Part shown: piece by piece, positions 12,556 through 25,622 of the stretch | Numbering within the stretch: the first letter of the stretch is position 1 | How the letters are laid out: every line of letters starts with the position of its first letter | DNA from: Metridium senile | Taxonomy: Eukaryota > Cnidaria > Anthozoa > Actiniaria > Metridiidae | Assembly (NCBI GenBank): GCA_949775045.1 | Contig: OX459100.1 | Coordinates: 94,501 to 158,500 of the forward strand | Direction: 5' to 3' | DNA length: 64,000 bases | Notes under the pieces: model-generated | The model's database searches: none | What the model was told of the DNA's origin: nothing | What the model saw: the letters and a program-made list of their open reading frames with translations, nothing else | Program-made: the position numbers and the translations under genes

Positions 12556-13676
12556 TTGTAACCCAGTAGTTACTGTGATTGTAAATGGATAATTTTTGTA
12601 ACCCAGTAATTACTGTGATTGTAAACGGATGATATTTGTAACCCAGTAATTACTGTGATTGTAAACGGATTAGTTTTGTAACCCAGTAGTTACTGTGATT
12701 GTAAATGGATGATTTTTTGTAACCCAGTAGTTACTGTGATTGTAAATTGATGATTTTTTTAACCCAATAAATACTGTGATTGTAAATTGATGATTTTTTG
12801 TAACCCAGTAGTTACTGTGATTGTAAACGGATGATTTTTCTAACCCAGTAGTTACTGTGATTGTATACGGACGAGTTTTGTCACCAAGTAGTTACTGTGA
12901 TTGTAAATGAATGATTTTTGTAACCCAGAACTTACTGTGATTGTAAATGGATGATTTTTTGTAACCCAGTAGTTACTGTGATTGTAAATGAATGATTTTT
13001 GTAACCCAGTACTTACTGTGATTGTAAATGGATGATTTTTGTATCCCAGTAGTTACTGTGATTGTAAACGGATGATTTGTGTAACCCAGTAGTTACTGTG
13101 ATTGTAAATTGATGATTTTTTGTAACCCAGTAGTTACTGTGATTGTAAACGGATGATTTTTGTAACCCAGTAGCTACTGTGATTGTATACGGACGAGTTT
13201 TTTAACCCAGTAGTTACTGTGATTGTAAATGAATGATTTTTGTAACCCAGTAGTTACTGTGATTGTAAACGGATGATTTTTGTAACCCAGTAGTTACTGT
13301 GATTGTAAATTGATGATTTTTTGTAACCCAGTAGTTACTGTGATTGTAAATTGATGATTTTTTTGTAAACCAGTAGTTACTGTGATTGTAAACGGACGAG
13401 TTTTGTAACCCAGTAGTTACTGTGATTGTAAATGAATGATTTTTGTAACCCAGAACTTGCTGTGATTGTAAATGGATGATTTTTTGTAACCCAGTAGTTA
13501 CTGTGATTGTAAACGGGCGAGTTTTGTAATCCAGTAGTTACTGTGATTGTAAACGGATGATTTTTGTAACCCAGTAGTTACTGTGATTGTATACGGACGA
13601 GTTTTGTAACCCAGTAGTTACTGTGATTGTAAATGAATGATTTTTGTAACCCAGTACTTACTGTGATTGTAAATGG
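12556..13676. repeat. 40-bp array segment
   Basis: About 28 monomers, the copy-2 counterpart of 7,015-8,135 with the same private variants. Confidence 0.93.
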
Positions 13677-14419
13677 ATTCTGTGTTTGTTCTAGTTATAT
13701 GTATCGTGAGGATTTCGTGAAAGAAAAACAATATAGAAGAGTTACTGGTAAATCTGTTGATAAAATTTACTTTACTAAATTAATGATTTTTGTAACCCAG
13801 TAGTTACTGTGATTGTAAACGGATGATTTTTGTAATTCATTCATTCATTCATTCATTCATTCATTCATTCATTCATTCATTCATTCATTCATTCATTCAT
13901 TCATTCATTCGTTCATTCATTCATTCATTCATTCATTCATCCATCTATTTATCTATTATTTGTTTACTAGATTGCTGGATAACTTCACCCGTGCTGGTAT
14001 CATTTACAGTGCTGGTATGAGATGGCTGTGTCTGCAAGTAGAACTAGTATATTCTGTGTTTGTTCTAGTTATATGTATCGTGAGAATTTCGTGAAAGAAA
14101 AACAATATAGAAGAGTTACTGGTAAATCTGTTGATAAAATTTACTTCTTTAACCTCATATAACCAAAAATATCAATAAGAACACTGTGAAGGCTGATAGA
14201 GTTTTTGAAACACAAATCGAAGGGAGTTGTTGTTATGTGCTTATGAAGAGGACTTGAATGCTTCGTTTGTTCGGCTAAACTCCGTCTGGCGAGCCACGAG
14301 GCTACAGTTATGGTATTAAAGATACACAAATAATTTCTGGCGATATGAATGTTCAAAGAAGAGAAGTTAAAACGTCTATAGCTGATGATATTGTCAATAA
14401 CAGCGAGGGCGCTAGATAT
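13677..14419 (+). repeat. Composite insert 7
   Basis: Copy of insert 4 with the same diagnostic base changes. TTCA tract 13,836-13,939, body 13,940-14,419. Confidence 0.9.
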
Positions 14420-14774
14420 TTGTAACCCAGTAGTTACTGTGATTGTAAATGGATGATTTTTTGTAACCCAGTAGTTACTGTGATTGTATACGGACGAGTT
14501 TTGTAACCCAGTAGTTACTTTGATTGTAAATGAATGATTTTTGTAACCCAGAACTTACTGTGATTGTAAATGGATGATTTTTTGTAACCCAGTAGTAACT
14601 GTGATTGTAAACGGGCGAGTTTTGTAACCCAGTAGTTACTGTGATTGTAAATGAATGATTTTTGCAACCCAGTAGTTACTGTGATTGTATACGGACGAGT
14701 TTTGTAACCCAGTAGTTACTGTGATTGTAAATGAATGATTTTTGTAACCCAGTACTTACTGTGATTGTAAATGG
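14420..14774. repeat. 40-bp array segment, short
   Basis: About nine monomers, the copy-2 counterpart of 8,879-9,233. Confidence 0.93.
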
Positions 14775-15485
14775 ATTCTGTGTTTGTTCTAGTTATATGT
14801 ATCGTGAGTATTTCGTGAAAGAAAAACAATATAGAAGAGTTACTGGTAAATCTGTTGATAAAATTTACTTTACTAAATTAATGATTTTTGTAACCCAGTA
14901 GTTACTGTGATTGTAAACGGATGATTTTTGTAATTCATTCATTCATTCATTCATTCATTCATTCATTCATTCATTCATTCATTCATTCGTTCATTCATTC
15001 ATTCATCCATCTATTTATCTATTATTTGTTTACTAGATTGCTGGATAACTTCACCCGTGCTGGTATCATTTACAGTGCTGGTATGAGATGGCTGTGTCTG
15101 CGAGTAGAACTAGTATATTCTGTGTTTGTTCTAGTTATATGTATCGTGAGAATTTCGTGAAAGAAAAACAATATAGAAGAGTTACTGGTAAATCTGTTGA
15201 TAAAATTTACTTCTTTAACCTCATATAACCAAAAATATCAATAAGAACACTGTGAAGGCTGGTAGAGTTTTTGAAACACAAATCGAAGGGAGTTGTTGTT
15301 ATGTGCTTATGAAGAGGACTTGAATGCTTCGTTTGTTCGGCTAAACTCCGTCTGGCGAGCCACGAGGCGACAGTTATGGTATTAAAGATACACAAATAAT
15401 TTTTGGCGATATGAATGTTCAAAGAAGAGAAGTTAAAACGTCTATAGCTGATGATATTGTCAATAACAGCGAGGGCGCTAGATAT
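14775..15485 (+). repeat. Composite insert 8
   Basis: Leader 14,775-14,933, TTCA 14,934-15,005 (72 bp), body 15,006-15,485. This is the complete version of the leader cut off at 9,340. One base change (TTTTTGGCGATATG) sets its body apart. Confidence 0.9.
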
Positions 15486-16361
15486 TTGTAACCCAGTAGT
15501 TACTGCGATTGTAAATGGATAATTTTTGTAACCCAGTAATTACTGTGATTGTAAACGGATGATATTTGTAACCCAGTAATTACTGTGATTGTAAACGGAT
15601 TAGTTTTGTAACCCAGTACTTACTGTGATTGTAAACGGATGATTTTTGTAACCCAGTAGTTACTGTGATTGTATACGGACGAGTTTTGTAACCCAGTAGT
15701 TACTGTGATTGTAAATGAATGATTTTTGTAACCCAGTAGTTACTGTGATTGTAAACGGATCATTTTTGTAACCCAGTAGTTACTGTGATTGTAAATTGAT
15801 GATTTTTTGTAACCCAGTAGTTACTGTGATTGTAAACGGATGAGTTTTGTAACCCAGTAGTTACTGTGATTGTAAATGGATGATTTTTTGTAAACCAGTA
15901 GTTACTGTGATTGTAAACGGACGAGTTTTGTAACCCAGTAGTTAATGTGATTGTAAATGAATGATTTTTGTAACCCAGTAGTTACTGTGATTGTAAACGG
16001 ATGATTTTTGTAACCCAGTAGTTACTGTGATTGTAAACGGACGAGTTTTGTAACCCAGTAGTTAATGTGATTGTAAATGAATGATTTTTGTAACCCAGTA
16101 GTTACTTTGATTGTAAATGAATGATTTTTGTAACCCAGAACTTACTGTGATTGTAAATGGATGATTTTTTGTAACCCAGTAGTTACTGTGATTGTAAACG
16201 GGCGAGTTTTGTAACCCAGTAGTTACTGTGATTGTAAATGAATGATTTTTGCAACCCAGTAGTTACTGTGATTGTATACGGACGAGTTTTGTAACCCAGT
16301 AGTTACTGTGATTGTAAATGAATGATTTTTGTAACCCAGTACTTACTGTGATTGTAAATGG
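15486..16361. repeat. 40-bp array segment
   Basis: About 22 monomers. It includes one CGGATCATT marker (near 15,748) and the GTTAATGTG variants, so it carries part of the 603-bp higher-order block seen at 1-620. Confidence 0.92.
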
Positions 16362-17084
16362 ATTCTGTGTTTGTTCTAGTTATATGTATCGTGAGGATTT
16401 CGTGAAAGAAAAACAATATAGAAGAGTTACTGGTAAATCTGTTGATAAAATTTACTTTACTAAATTAATGATTTTTGTAACCCAGTAGTTACTGTGATTG
16501 TAAACGGATGATTTTTGTAATTCATTCATTCATTCATTCATTCATTCATTCATTCATTCATTCATTCATTCATTCATTCATTCATTCGTTCATTCATTCA
16601 TTCATCCATCTATTTATCTATTATTTGTTTACTAGATTGCTGGATAACTTCACCCGTGCTGGTATCATTTACAGTGCTGGTATGAGATGGCTGTGTCTGC
16701 GAGTAGAACTAGTATATTCTGTGTTTGTTCTAGTTATATGTATCGTGAGAATTTCGTGAAAGAAAAACAATATAGAAGAGTTACTGGTAAATCTGTTGAT
16801 AAAATTTACTTCTTTAACCTCATATAACCAAAAATATCAATAAGAACACTGTGAAGGCTGGTAGAGTTTTTGAAACACAAATCGAAGGGAGTTGTTGTTA
16901 TGTGCTTATGAAGAGGACTTGAATGCTTCGTTTGTTCGGCTAAACTCCGTCTAGCGAGCCACGAGGCGACAGTTATGGTATTAAAGATACACAAATAATT
17001 TCTGGCGATATGAATGTTCAAAGAAGAGAAGTTAAAACGTCTATAGCTGATGATATTGTCAATAACAGCGAGGGCGCTAGATAT
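16362..17084 (+). repeat. Composite insert 9
   Basis: Leader 16,362-16,520, TTCA 16,521-16,604 (84 bp), body 16,605-17,084 (480 bp). Confidence 0.9.
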
Positions 17085-20000
17085 TTGTAACCCAGTAGTT
17101 ACTGCGATTGTAAATGGATAATTTTTGTAACCCAGTAATTACTGTGATTGTAAACGGATGATATTTGTAACCCAGTAATTACTGTGATTGTAAACGGATT
17201 AGTTTTGTAACCCAGTAGTTACTGTGATTGTAAATTGATGATTTTTTGTAACCCAGTAGTTACTGTGATTGTAAATTGATGATTTTTTGTAAACCAGTAG
17301 TTACTGTGATTGTAAACGGACGAGTTTTGTAACCCAGTAGTTACTGTGATTGTAAATGGATGATTTTTGTAACCCAGTAGTTACTGTGATTGTAAATTGA
17401 TGATTTTTTGTAAACCAGTAGTTACTGTGATTGTAAACGGGCGAGTTTTGTAACCCAGTAGTTACTGTGATTGTAAATGAATGATTTTTTGTAACCCAGT
17501 AGTTACTGTGATTGTAAATCGATGATTTTTTGTAAACCAGTAGTTACTGTGATTGTAAACGGACGAGTTTTGTAACCCAGTAGTTACTGTGATTGTAAAT
17601 GAATGATTTTTTGTAAACCAGTAGTTACTGTGCTTGTAAACGGACGAGTTTTGTAACCCAGTAGTTACTGTGATTGCAAATTGATGATTTTTTGTAACCC
17701 AGTAGTTACTGTGATTGTAAATGGATGATTTTTTGTAACCCAGTAGTTACTGTGATTGTAAATTGATGATTTTTTGTAACCCAGTAGTTACTGTGATTGT
17801 AAATGGATGATTTTTGTAACCCAGTAATTACTGTGATTGTAAATGGATGATTTTTGTAACCCAGTAGTTACTGTGATTGTATACGGACGAGTTTTGTAAC
17901 CCAGTAGTTACTGTGATTGTAAATGAATGATTTTTGTAACCCAGTAGTTACTGTGATTGTAAACGGATCATTTTTGTAACCCAGTAGTTACTGTGATTGT
18001 AAATTGATGATTTTTTGTAACCCAGTAGTTACTGTGATTGTAAACGGGCGAGTTTTGTAACCCAGTAGTTACTGTGATTGTAAATGGATGATTTTTGTAA
18101 CCCAGTAGTTACTGTGATTGTATACGGATGAGTTTTGTAACCCAGTAGTTACTGTGATTGTAAATGAATGATTTTTTGTAAACCAGTAGTTACTGTGATT
18201 GTAAACGGACGAGTTTTGTAACCCAGTAGTTACTGTGATTGTAAATGAATGATTTTTGTAACCCAGAACTTGCTGTGATTGTAAATGGATGATTTTGTGT
18301 AACCCAGTAGTTACTGTGATTGTAAATTGATGATTTTTTGTAACCCAGTAGTTACTGTGATTGTAAATGGATGATTTTTGTAACCCAGTAATTACTGTGA
18401 TTGTAAATGGATGATTTTTGTAACCCAGTAGTTACTGTGATTGTATACGGACGAGTTTTGTAACCCAGTAGTTACTGTGATTGTAAATGAATGATTTTTG
18501 TAACCCAGTAGTTACTGTGATTGTAAACGGATCATTTGTGTAACCCAGTAGTTACTGTGATTGTAAATTGATGATTTTTTGTAACCCAGTAGTTACTGTG
18601 ATTGTAAATTGATGATTTTTTGTAACCCAGTAGTTACTGTGATTGTAAACGGGCGAGTTTTGTAACCCAGTAGTTACTGTGATTGTAAATGGATGATTTT
18701 TGTAACCCAGTAGTTACTGTGATTGTATACGGATGAGTTTTGTAACCCAGTAGTTACTGTGATTGTAAATGAATGATTTTTTGTAAACCAGTAGTTACTG
18801 TGATTGTAAACGGACGAGTTTTGTAACCCAGTAGTTACTGTGATTGTAAATGAATGATTTTTGTAACCCAGAACTTGCTGTGATTGTAAATGGATGATTT
18901 TGTGTAACCCAGTAGTTACTGTGATTGTAAATTGATGATTTTTTGTAACCCAGTAGTTACTGTGATTGTAAATGGATGATTTTTGTAACCCAGTAATTAC
19001 TGTGATTGTAAATGGATGATTTTTGTAACCCAGTAGTTACTGTGATTGTATACGGACGAGTTTTGTAACCCAGTAGTTACTGTGATTGTAAATGAATGAT
19101 TTTTGTAACCCAGTAGTTACTGTGATTGTAAACGGATCATTTGTGTAACCCAGTAGTTACTGTGATTGTAAATTGATGATTTTTTGTAACCCAGTAGTTA
19201 CTGTGATTGTAAACGGATGAGTTTTGTAACCCAGTAGTTACTGTGATTGTAAATGGATGATTTTTTGTAAACCAGTAGTTACTGTGATTGTAAACGGACG
19301 AGTTTTGTAACCCAGTAGTTAATGTGATTGTAAATGAATGATTTTTGTAACCCAGTAGTTACTGTGATTGTAAACGGATGATTTTTGTAACCCAGTAGTT
19401 ACTGTGATTGTAAACGGACGAGTTTTGTAACCCAGTAGTTAATGTGATTGTAAATGAATGATTTTTGTAACCCAGTAGTTACTTTGATTGTAAATGAATG
19501 ATTTTTGTAACCCAGAACTTACTGTGATTGTAAATGGATGATTTTTTGTAACCCAGTAGTTACTGTGATTGTAAATGGATGATTTTTGTAACCCAGTAAT
19601 TACTGTGATTGTAAATGGATGATTTTTGTAACCCAGTAGTTACTGTGATTGTATACGGACGAGTTTTGTAACCCAGTAGTTACTGTGATTGTAAATGAAT
19701 GATTTTTGTAACCCAGTAGTTACTGTGATTGTAAACGGATCATTTTTGTAACCCAGTAGTTACTGTGATTGTAAATTGATGATTTTTTGTAACCCAGTAG
19801 TTACTGTGATTGTAAACGGGCGAGTTTTGTAACCCAGTAGTTACTGTGATTGTAAATGGATGATTTTTGTAACCCAGTAGTTACTGTGATTGTATACGGA
19901 TGAGTTTTGTAACCCAGTAGTTACTGTGATTGTAAATGAATGATTTTTTGTAAACCAGTAGTTACTGTGATTGTAAACGGACGAGTTTTGTAACCCAGTA

Positions 20001-21630
20001 GTTACTGTGATTGTAAATGAATGATTTTTGTAACCCAGAACTTGCTGTGATTGTAAATGGATGATTTTGTGTAACCCAGTAGTTACTGTGATTGTAAATT
20101 GATGATTTTTTGTAACCCAGTAGTTACTGTGATTGTAAATGGATGATTTTTGTAACCCAGTAATTACTGTGATTGTAAATGGATGATTTTTGTAACCCAG
20201 TAGTTACTGTGATTGTATACGGACGAGTTTTGTAACCCAGTAGTTACTGTGATTGTAAATGAATGATTTTTGTAACCCAGTAGTTACTGTGATTGTAAAC
20301 GGATCATTTGTGTAACCCAGTAGTTACTGTGATTGTAAATTGATGATTTTTTGTAACCCAGTAGTTACTGTGATTGTAAATTGATGATTTTTTGTAACCC
20401 AGTAGTTACTGTGATTGTAAACGGGCGAGTTTTGTAACCCAGTAGTTACTGTGATTGTAAATGGATGATTTTTGTAACCCAGTAGTTACTGTGATTGTAT
20501 ACGGATGAGTTTTGTAACCCAGTAGTTACTGTGATTGTAAATGAATGATTTTTTGTAAACCAGTAGTTACTGTGATTGTAAACGGACGAGTTTTGTAACC
20601 CAGTAGTTACTGTGATTGTAAATGAATGATTTTTGTAACCCAGAACTTGCTGTGATTGTAAATGGATGATTTTGTGTAACCCAGTAGTTACTGTGATTGT
20701 AAATTGATGATTTTTTGTAACCCAGTAGTTACTGTGATTGTAAATGGATGATTTTTGTAACCCAGTAATTACTGTGATTGTAAATGGATGATTTTTGTAA
20801 CCCAGTAGTTACTGTGATTGTATACGGACGAGTTTTGTAACCCAGTAGTTACTGTGATTGTAAATGAATGATTTTTGTAACCCAGTAGTTACTGTGATTG
20901 TAAACGGATCATTTTTGTAACCCAGTAGTTACTGTGATTGTATACGGACGAGTTTTGTAACCCAGTAGTTACTGTGATTGTAAATGAATGATTTTTGTAA
21001 CCCAGTAGTTACTGTGATTGTAAACGGATCATTTGTGTAACCCAGTAGTTACTGTGATTGTAAATTGATGATTTTTTGTAACCCAGTAGTTACTGTGATT
21101 GTAAACGGATGAGTTTTGTAACCCAGTAGTTACTGTGATTGTAAATGGATGATTTTTTGTAAACCAGTAGTTACTGTGATTGTAAACGGACGAGTTTTGT
21201 AACCCAGTAGTTAATGTGATTGTAAATGAATGATTTTTGTAACCCAGTAGTTACTGTGATTGTAAACGGATGATTTTTGTAACCCAGTAGTTACTGTGAT
21301 TGTAAACGGACGAGTTTTGTAACCCAGTAGTTAATGTGATTGTAAATGAATGATTTTTGTAACCCAGTAGTTACTTTGATTGTAAATGAATGATTTTTGT
21401 AACCCAGAACTTACTGTGATTGTAAATGGATGATTTTTTGTAACCCAGTAGTTACTGTGATTGTAAACGGGCGAGTTTTGTAACCCAGTAGTTACTGTGA
21501 TTGTAAATGAATGATTTTTGCAACCCAGTAGTTGCTGTGATTGTATACGGACGAGTTTTGTAACCCAGTAGTTACTGTAATTGTAAATGAATGATTTTTG
21601 TAACCCAGTACTTACTGTGATTGTAAATGG
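17085..21630. repeat. Longest uninterrupted 40-bp array, with 1,772-bp higher-order units
   Basis: About 112 monomers. CGGATCATT markers (position of GATC) lie at 17,966, 18,530, 19,135, 19,738, 20,302, 20,907 and 21,027. The spacings are 564, 605, 603, 564, 605 and 120 bp. The 17,966-19,738 interval is 1,772 bp, exactly as at 21-1,793. No gene is seen. Confidence 0.92.
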
Positions 21631-22389
21631 ATTCTGTGTTTGTTCTAGTTATATGTATCGTGAGGATTTCGTGAAAGAAAAACAATATAGAAGAGTTACT
21701 GGTAAATCTGTTGATAAAATTTACTTTACTAAATTAATGATTTTTGTAACCCAGTAGTTACTGTGATTGTAAACGGATGATTTTTGTAATTCATTCATTC
21801 ATTCATTCATTCATTCATTCATTCATTCATTCATTCATTCATTCATTCATTCATTCATTCATTCATTCATTCATTCATTCATTCATTCATTCGTTCATTC
21901 ATTCATTCATCCATCTATTTATCTATTATTTGTTTACTAGATTGCTGGATAACTTCACCCGTGCTGGTATCATTTACAGTGCTGGTATGAGATGGCTGTG
22001 TCTGCGAGTAGAACTAGTATATTCTGTGTTTGTTCTAGTTATATGTATCGTGAGAATTTCGTGAAAGAAAAACAATATAGAAGAGTTACTGGTAAATCTG
22101 TTGATAAAATTTACTTCTTTAACCTCATATAACCAAAAATATCAATAAGAACACTGTGAAGGCTGGTAGAGTTTTTGAAACACAAATCGAAGGGAGTTGT
22201 TGTTATGTGCTTATGAAGAGGACTTGAATGCTTCGTTTGTTCGGCTAAACTCCGTCTAGCGAGCCACGAGGCGACAGTTATGGTATTAAAGATACACAAA
22301 TAATTTCTGGCGATATGAATGTTCAAAGAAGAGAAGTTAAAACGTCTATAGCTGATGATATTGTCAATAACAGCGAGGGCGCTAGATAT
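21631..22389 (+). repeat. Composite insert 10
   Basis: Leader 21,631-21,789, TTCA 21,790-21,909 (120 bp), body 21,910-22,389. It is the partner of insert 1, one TTCA unit shorter. Confidence 0.9.
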
Positions 22390-24561
22390 TTGTAACCCAG
22401 TAGTTACTGCGATTGTAAATGGATAATTTTTGTAACCCAGTAATTACTGTGATTGTAAACGGATGATATTTGTAACCCAGTAATTACTGTGATTGTAAAC
22501 GGATTAGTTTTGTAACCCAGTAGTTACTGTGATTGTAAATTGATGATTTTTTGTAACCCAGTAGTTACTGTGATTGTAAATTGATGATTTTTTGTAAACC
22601 AGTAGTTACTGTGATTGTAAACGGACGAGTTTTGTAACCCAGTAGTTACTGTGATTGTAAATGGATGATTTTTGTAACCCAGTAGTTACTGTGATTGTAA
22701 ATTGATGATTTTTTGTAAACCAGTAGTTACTGTGATTGTAAACGGACGAGTTTTGTAACCCAGTAGTTACTGTGATTGTAAATGAATGATTTTTTGTAAA
22801 CCAGTAGTTACTGTGCTTGTAAACGGACGAGTTTTGTAACCCAGTAGTTACTGTGATTGCAAATTGATGATTTTTTGTAACCCAGTAGTTACTGTGATTG
22901 TAAATGGATGATTTTTTGTAACCCAGTACTTACTGTGATTGTAAACGGATGATTTTTGTAACCCAGTACTTACTGTGATTGTAAATGAATGATTTTTTTA
23001 ACCCAGTAGTTACTGTGATTGTAAATGGATGATTTTTGTAACCCAGTACTTACTGTGATTGTAAACGGATGATTTTTGTAACCCAGTAGTTACTGTGATT
23101 GTATACGGACGAGTTTTGTAACCCAGTAGTTACTGTGATTGTAAATGAATGATTTTTGTAACCCACTACTTACTGTGATTGTAAACGGACGAGTTTTGTA
23201 ACCCAGTAGTTACTGTGATTGTAAACGGATGATTTTTGTAACCCAGTAGTTACTGTGATTGTAAACGGATGATTTTTGTAACCCAGTAGTTACTGTGATT
23301 GTAAATTGATGATTTTTTGTAACCCAGTAGTTACTGTGATTGTAAATTGATGATTTTTTGTAAACCAGTAGTTACTGTGCTTGTAAACGGACGAGTTTTG
23401 TAACCCAGTAGTTACTGTGATTGTAAATTGATGATTTTTTGTAACCCAGTAGTTACTGTGATTGTAAACGGATGATTTTTGTAACCCAGTAGTTACTGTC
23501 ATTGTATACGGACGAGTTTTGTAACCCAGAAGTTACTGTGATTGTAAATGAATGATTTTCGTAACCCAGAACTTGCTGTGATTGTAAATGGATGATTTTT
23601 TGTAACCCAGTAGTTACTGTGATTGTAAATGAATGATTTTTGTAACCCAGTAGTTACTGTGATTGTAAACGGATGATTTTTTGTAACCCAGTAGTTACTG
23701 TGATTGTAAATTGATGATTTTTTGTAACCCAGTAGTTACTGTGACTGTAAACGGATGATTTTTGTAACCCAGTAGTTACTGTCATTGTATACGGACGAGT
23801 TTTGTAACCCAGAAGTTACTGTGATTGTAAATTGATGATTTTTTGTAACCCAGTAGTTACTGTGATTGTAAACGGATGATTTTTGTAACCCAGTAGTTAC
23901 TGTCATTGTATACGGACGAGTTTTGTAACCCAGAAGTTACTGTGATTGTAAATGAATGATTTTCGTAACCCAGAACTTGCTGTGATTGTAAATGGATGAT
24001 TTTTTGTAACCCAGTAGTTACTGTGATTGTAAATGAATGATTTTTGTAACCCAGTAGTTACTGTGATTGTAAACGGATGATTTTTTGTAACCCAGTAGTT
24101 ACTGTGATTGTAAACGGGCGAGTTTTGTAACCCAGTAGTTACTGTGATTGTAAATTGATGATTTTTTGTAACCCAGTAGTTACTGTGATTGTAAACGGAT
24201 GATTTTTGTAACCCAGTAGTTACTGTGATTGTAAATTGATGATTTTTTTGTAAACCAGTAGTTACTGTGATTGTAAACGGACGAGTTTTGTAACCCAGTA
24301 GTTACTGTGATTGTAAATGAATGATTTTTGTAACCCAGAACTTGCTGTGATTGTAAATGGATGATTTTTTGTAACCCAGTAGTTACTGTGATTGTAAACG
24401 GGCGAGTTTTGTAACCCAGTAGTTACTGTGATTGTAAACGGATGATTTTTGTAACCCAGTAGTTACTGTGATTGTATACGGACGAGTTTTGTAACCCAGT
24501 AGTTACTGTGATTGTAAATGAATGATTTTTGTAACCCAGTACTTACTGTGATTGTAAATGG
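22390..24561. repeat. 40-bp array segment
   Basis: About 54 monomers. It follows 3,160-4,480, then contains an extra local duplication (about 23,710-24,110) built from the GTCATTGTATACGG and CCCAGAAGTTAC monomers, then resumes as 4,480-4,927. Confidence 0.9.
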
Positions 24562-25622
24562 ATTCTGTGTTTGTTCTAGTTATATGTATCGTGAGGATTT
24601 CGTGAAAGAAAAACAATATAAAAGAGTTACTGGTAAATCTGTTGATAAAATTTACTTTACTAAATTAATGATTTTTGTAACCCAGTAGTTACTGTGATTG
24701 TAAACGGATGATTTTTGTAATTCATTCATTCATTCATTCATTCATTCATTCATTCATTCATTCATTCATTCATTCATTCATTCGTTCGTTCATTCATTCA
24801 TCCATCTATTTATCTATTATTTGTTTACTAGATTGCTGGATAACTTCACCCGTGCTGGTATCATTTACAGTGCTGGTATGAGATGGCTGTGTCTGCGAGT
24901 AGAACTAGTATATTCTGTGTTTGTTCTAGTTATATGTATCGTGAGTATTTCGTGAAAGAAAAACAATATAGAAGAGTTACTGGTAAATCTGTTGATAAAA
25001 TTTACTTTACTAAATTAATGATTTTTGTAACCCAGTAGTTACTGTGATTGTAAACGGATGATTTTTGTAATTCATTCATTCATTCATTCATTCATTCATT
25101 CATTCATTCATTCATTCATTCATTCGTTCATTCATTCATTCATCCATCTATTTATCTATTATTTGTTTACTAGATTGCTGGATAACTTCACCCGTGCTGG
25201 TATCATTTACAGTGCTGGTATGAGATGGCTGTGTCTGCGAGTAGAACTAGTATATTCTGTGTTTGTTCTAGTTATATGTATCGTGAGAATTTCGTGAAAG
25301 AAAAACAATATAGAAGAGTTACTGGTAAATCTGTTGATAAAATTTACTTCTTTAACCTCATATAACCAAAAATATCAATAAGAACACTGTGAAGGCTGGT
25401 AGAGTTTTTGAAACACAAATCGAAGGGAGTTGTTGTTATGTGCTTATGAAGAGGACTTGAATGCTTCGTTTGTTCGGCTAAACTCCGTCTAGCGAGCCAC
25501 GAGGCGACAGTTATGGTATTAAAGATACACAAATAATTTCTGGCGATATGAATGTTCAAAGAAGAGAAGTTAAAACGTCTATAGCTGATGATATTGTCAA
25601 TAACAGCGAGGGCGCTAGATAT
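24562..25622 (+). repeat. Composite insert 11, double form
   Basis: TTCA tracts at 24,721-24,800 (80 bp) and 25,071-25,142 (72 bp), body 25,143-25,622. Same layout as insert 2, but the tracts have changed by one unit each, in opposite directions, so the copy is older than the 5,541-bp pair. Confidence 0.9.

Larger units (their letters stand above)
9341..14881. repeat. 5,541-bp tandem unit, copy 2
   Basis: Collinear with 3,800-9,340 without any insertion or deletion that I could find. It holds composite inserts at 10,469-11,529, 11,845-12,555 and 13,677-14,419, all with TTCA tracts of the same length as their partners. Either a very recent duplication or an assembly duplication would look like this. 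Confidence 0.92.
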
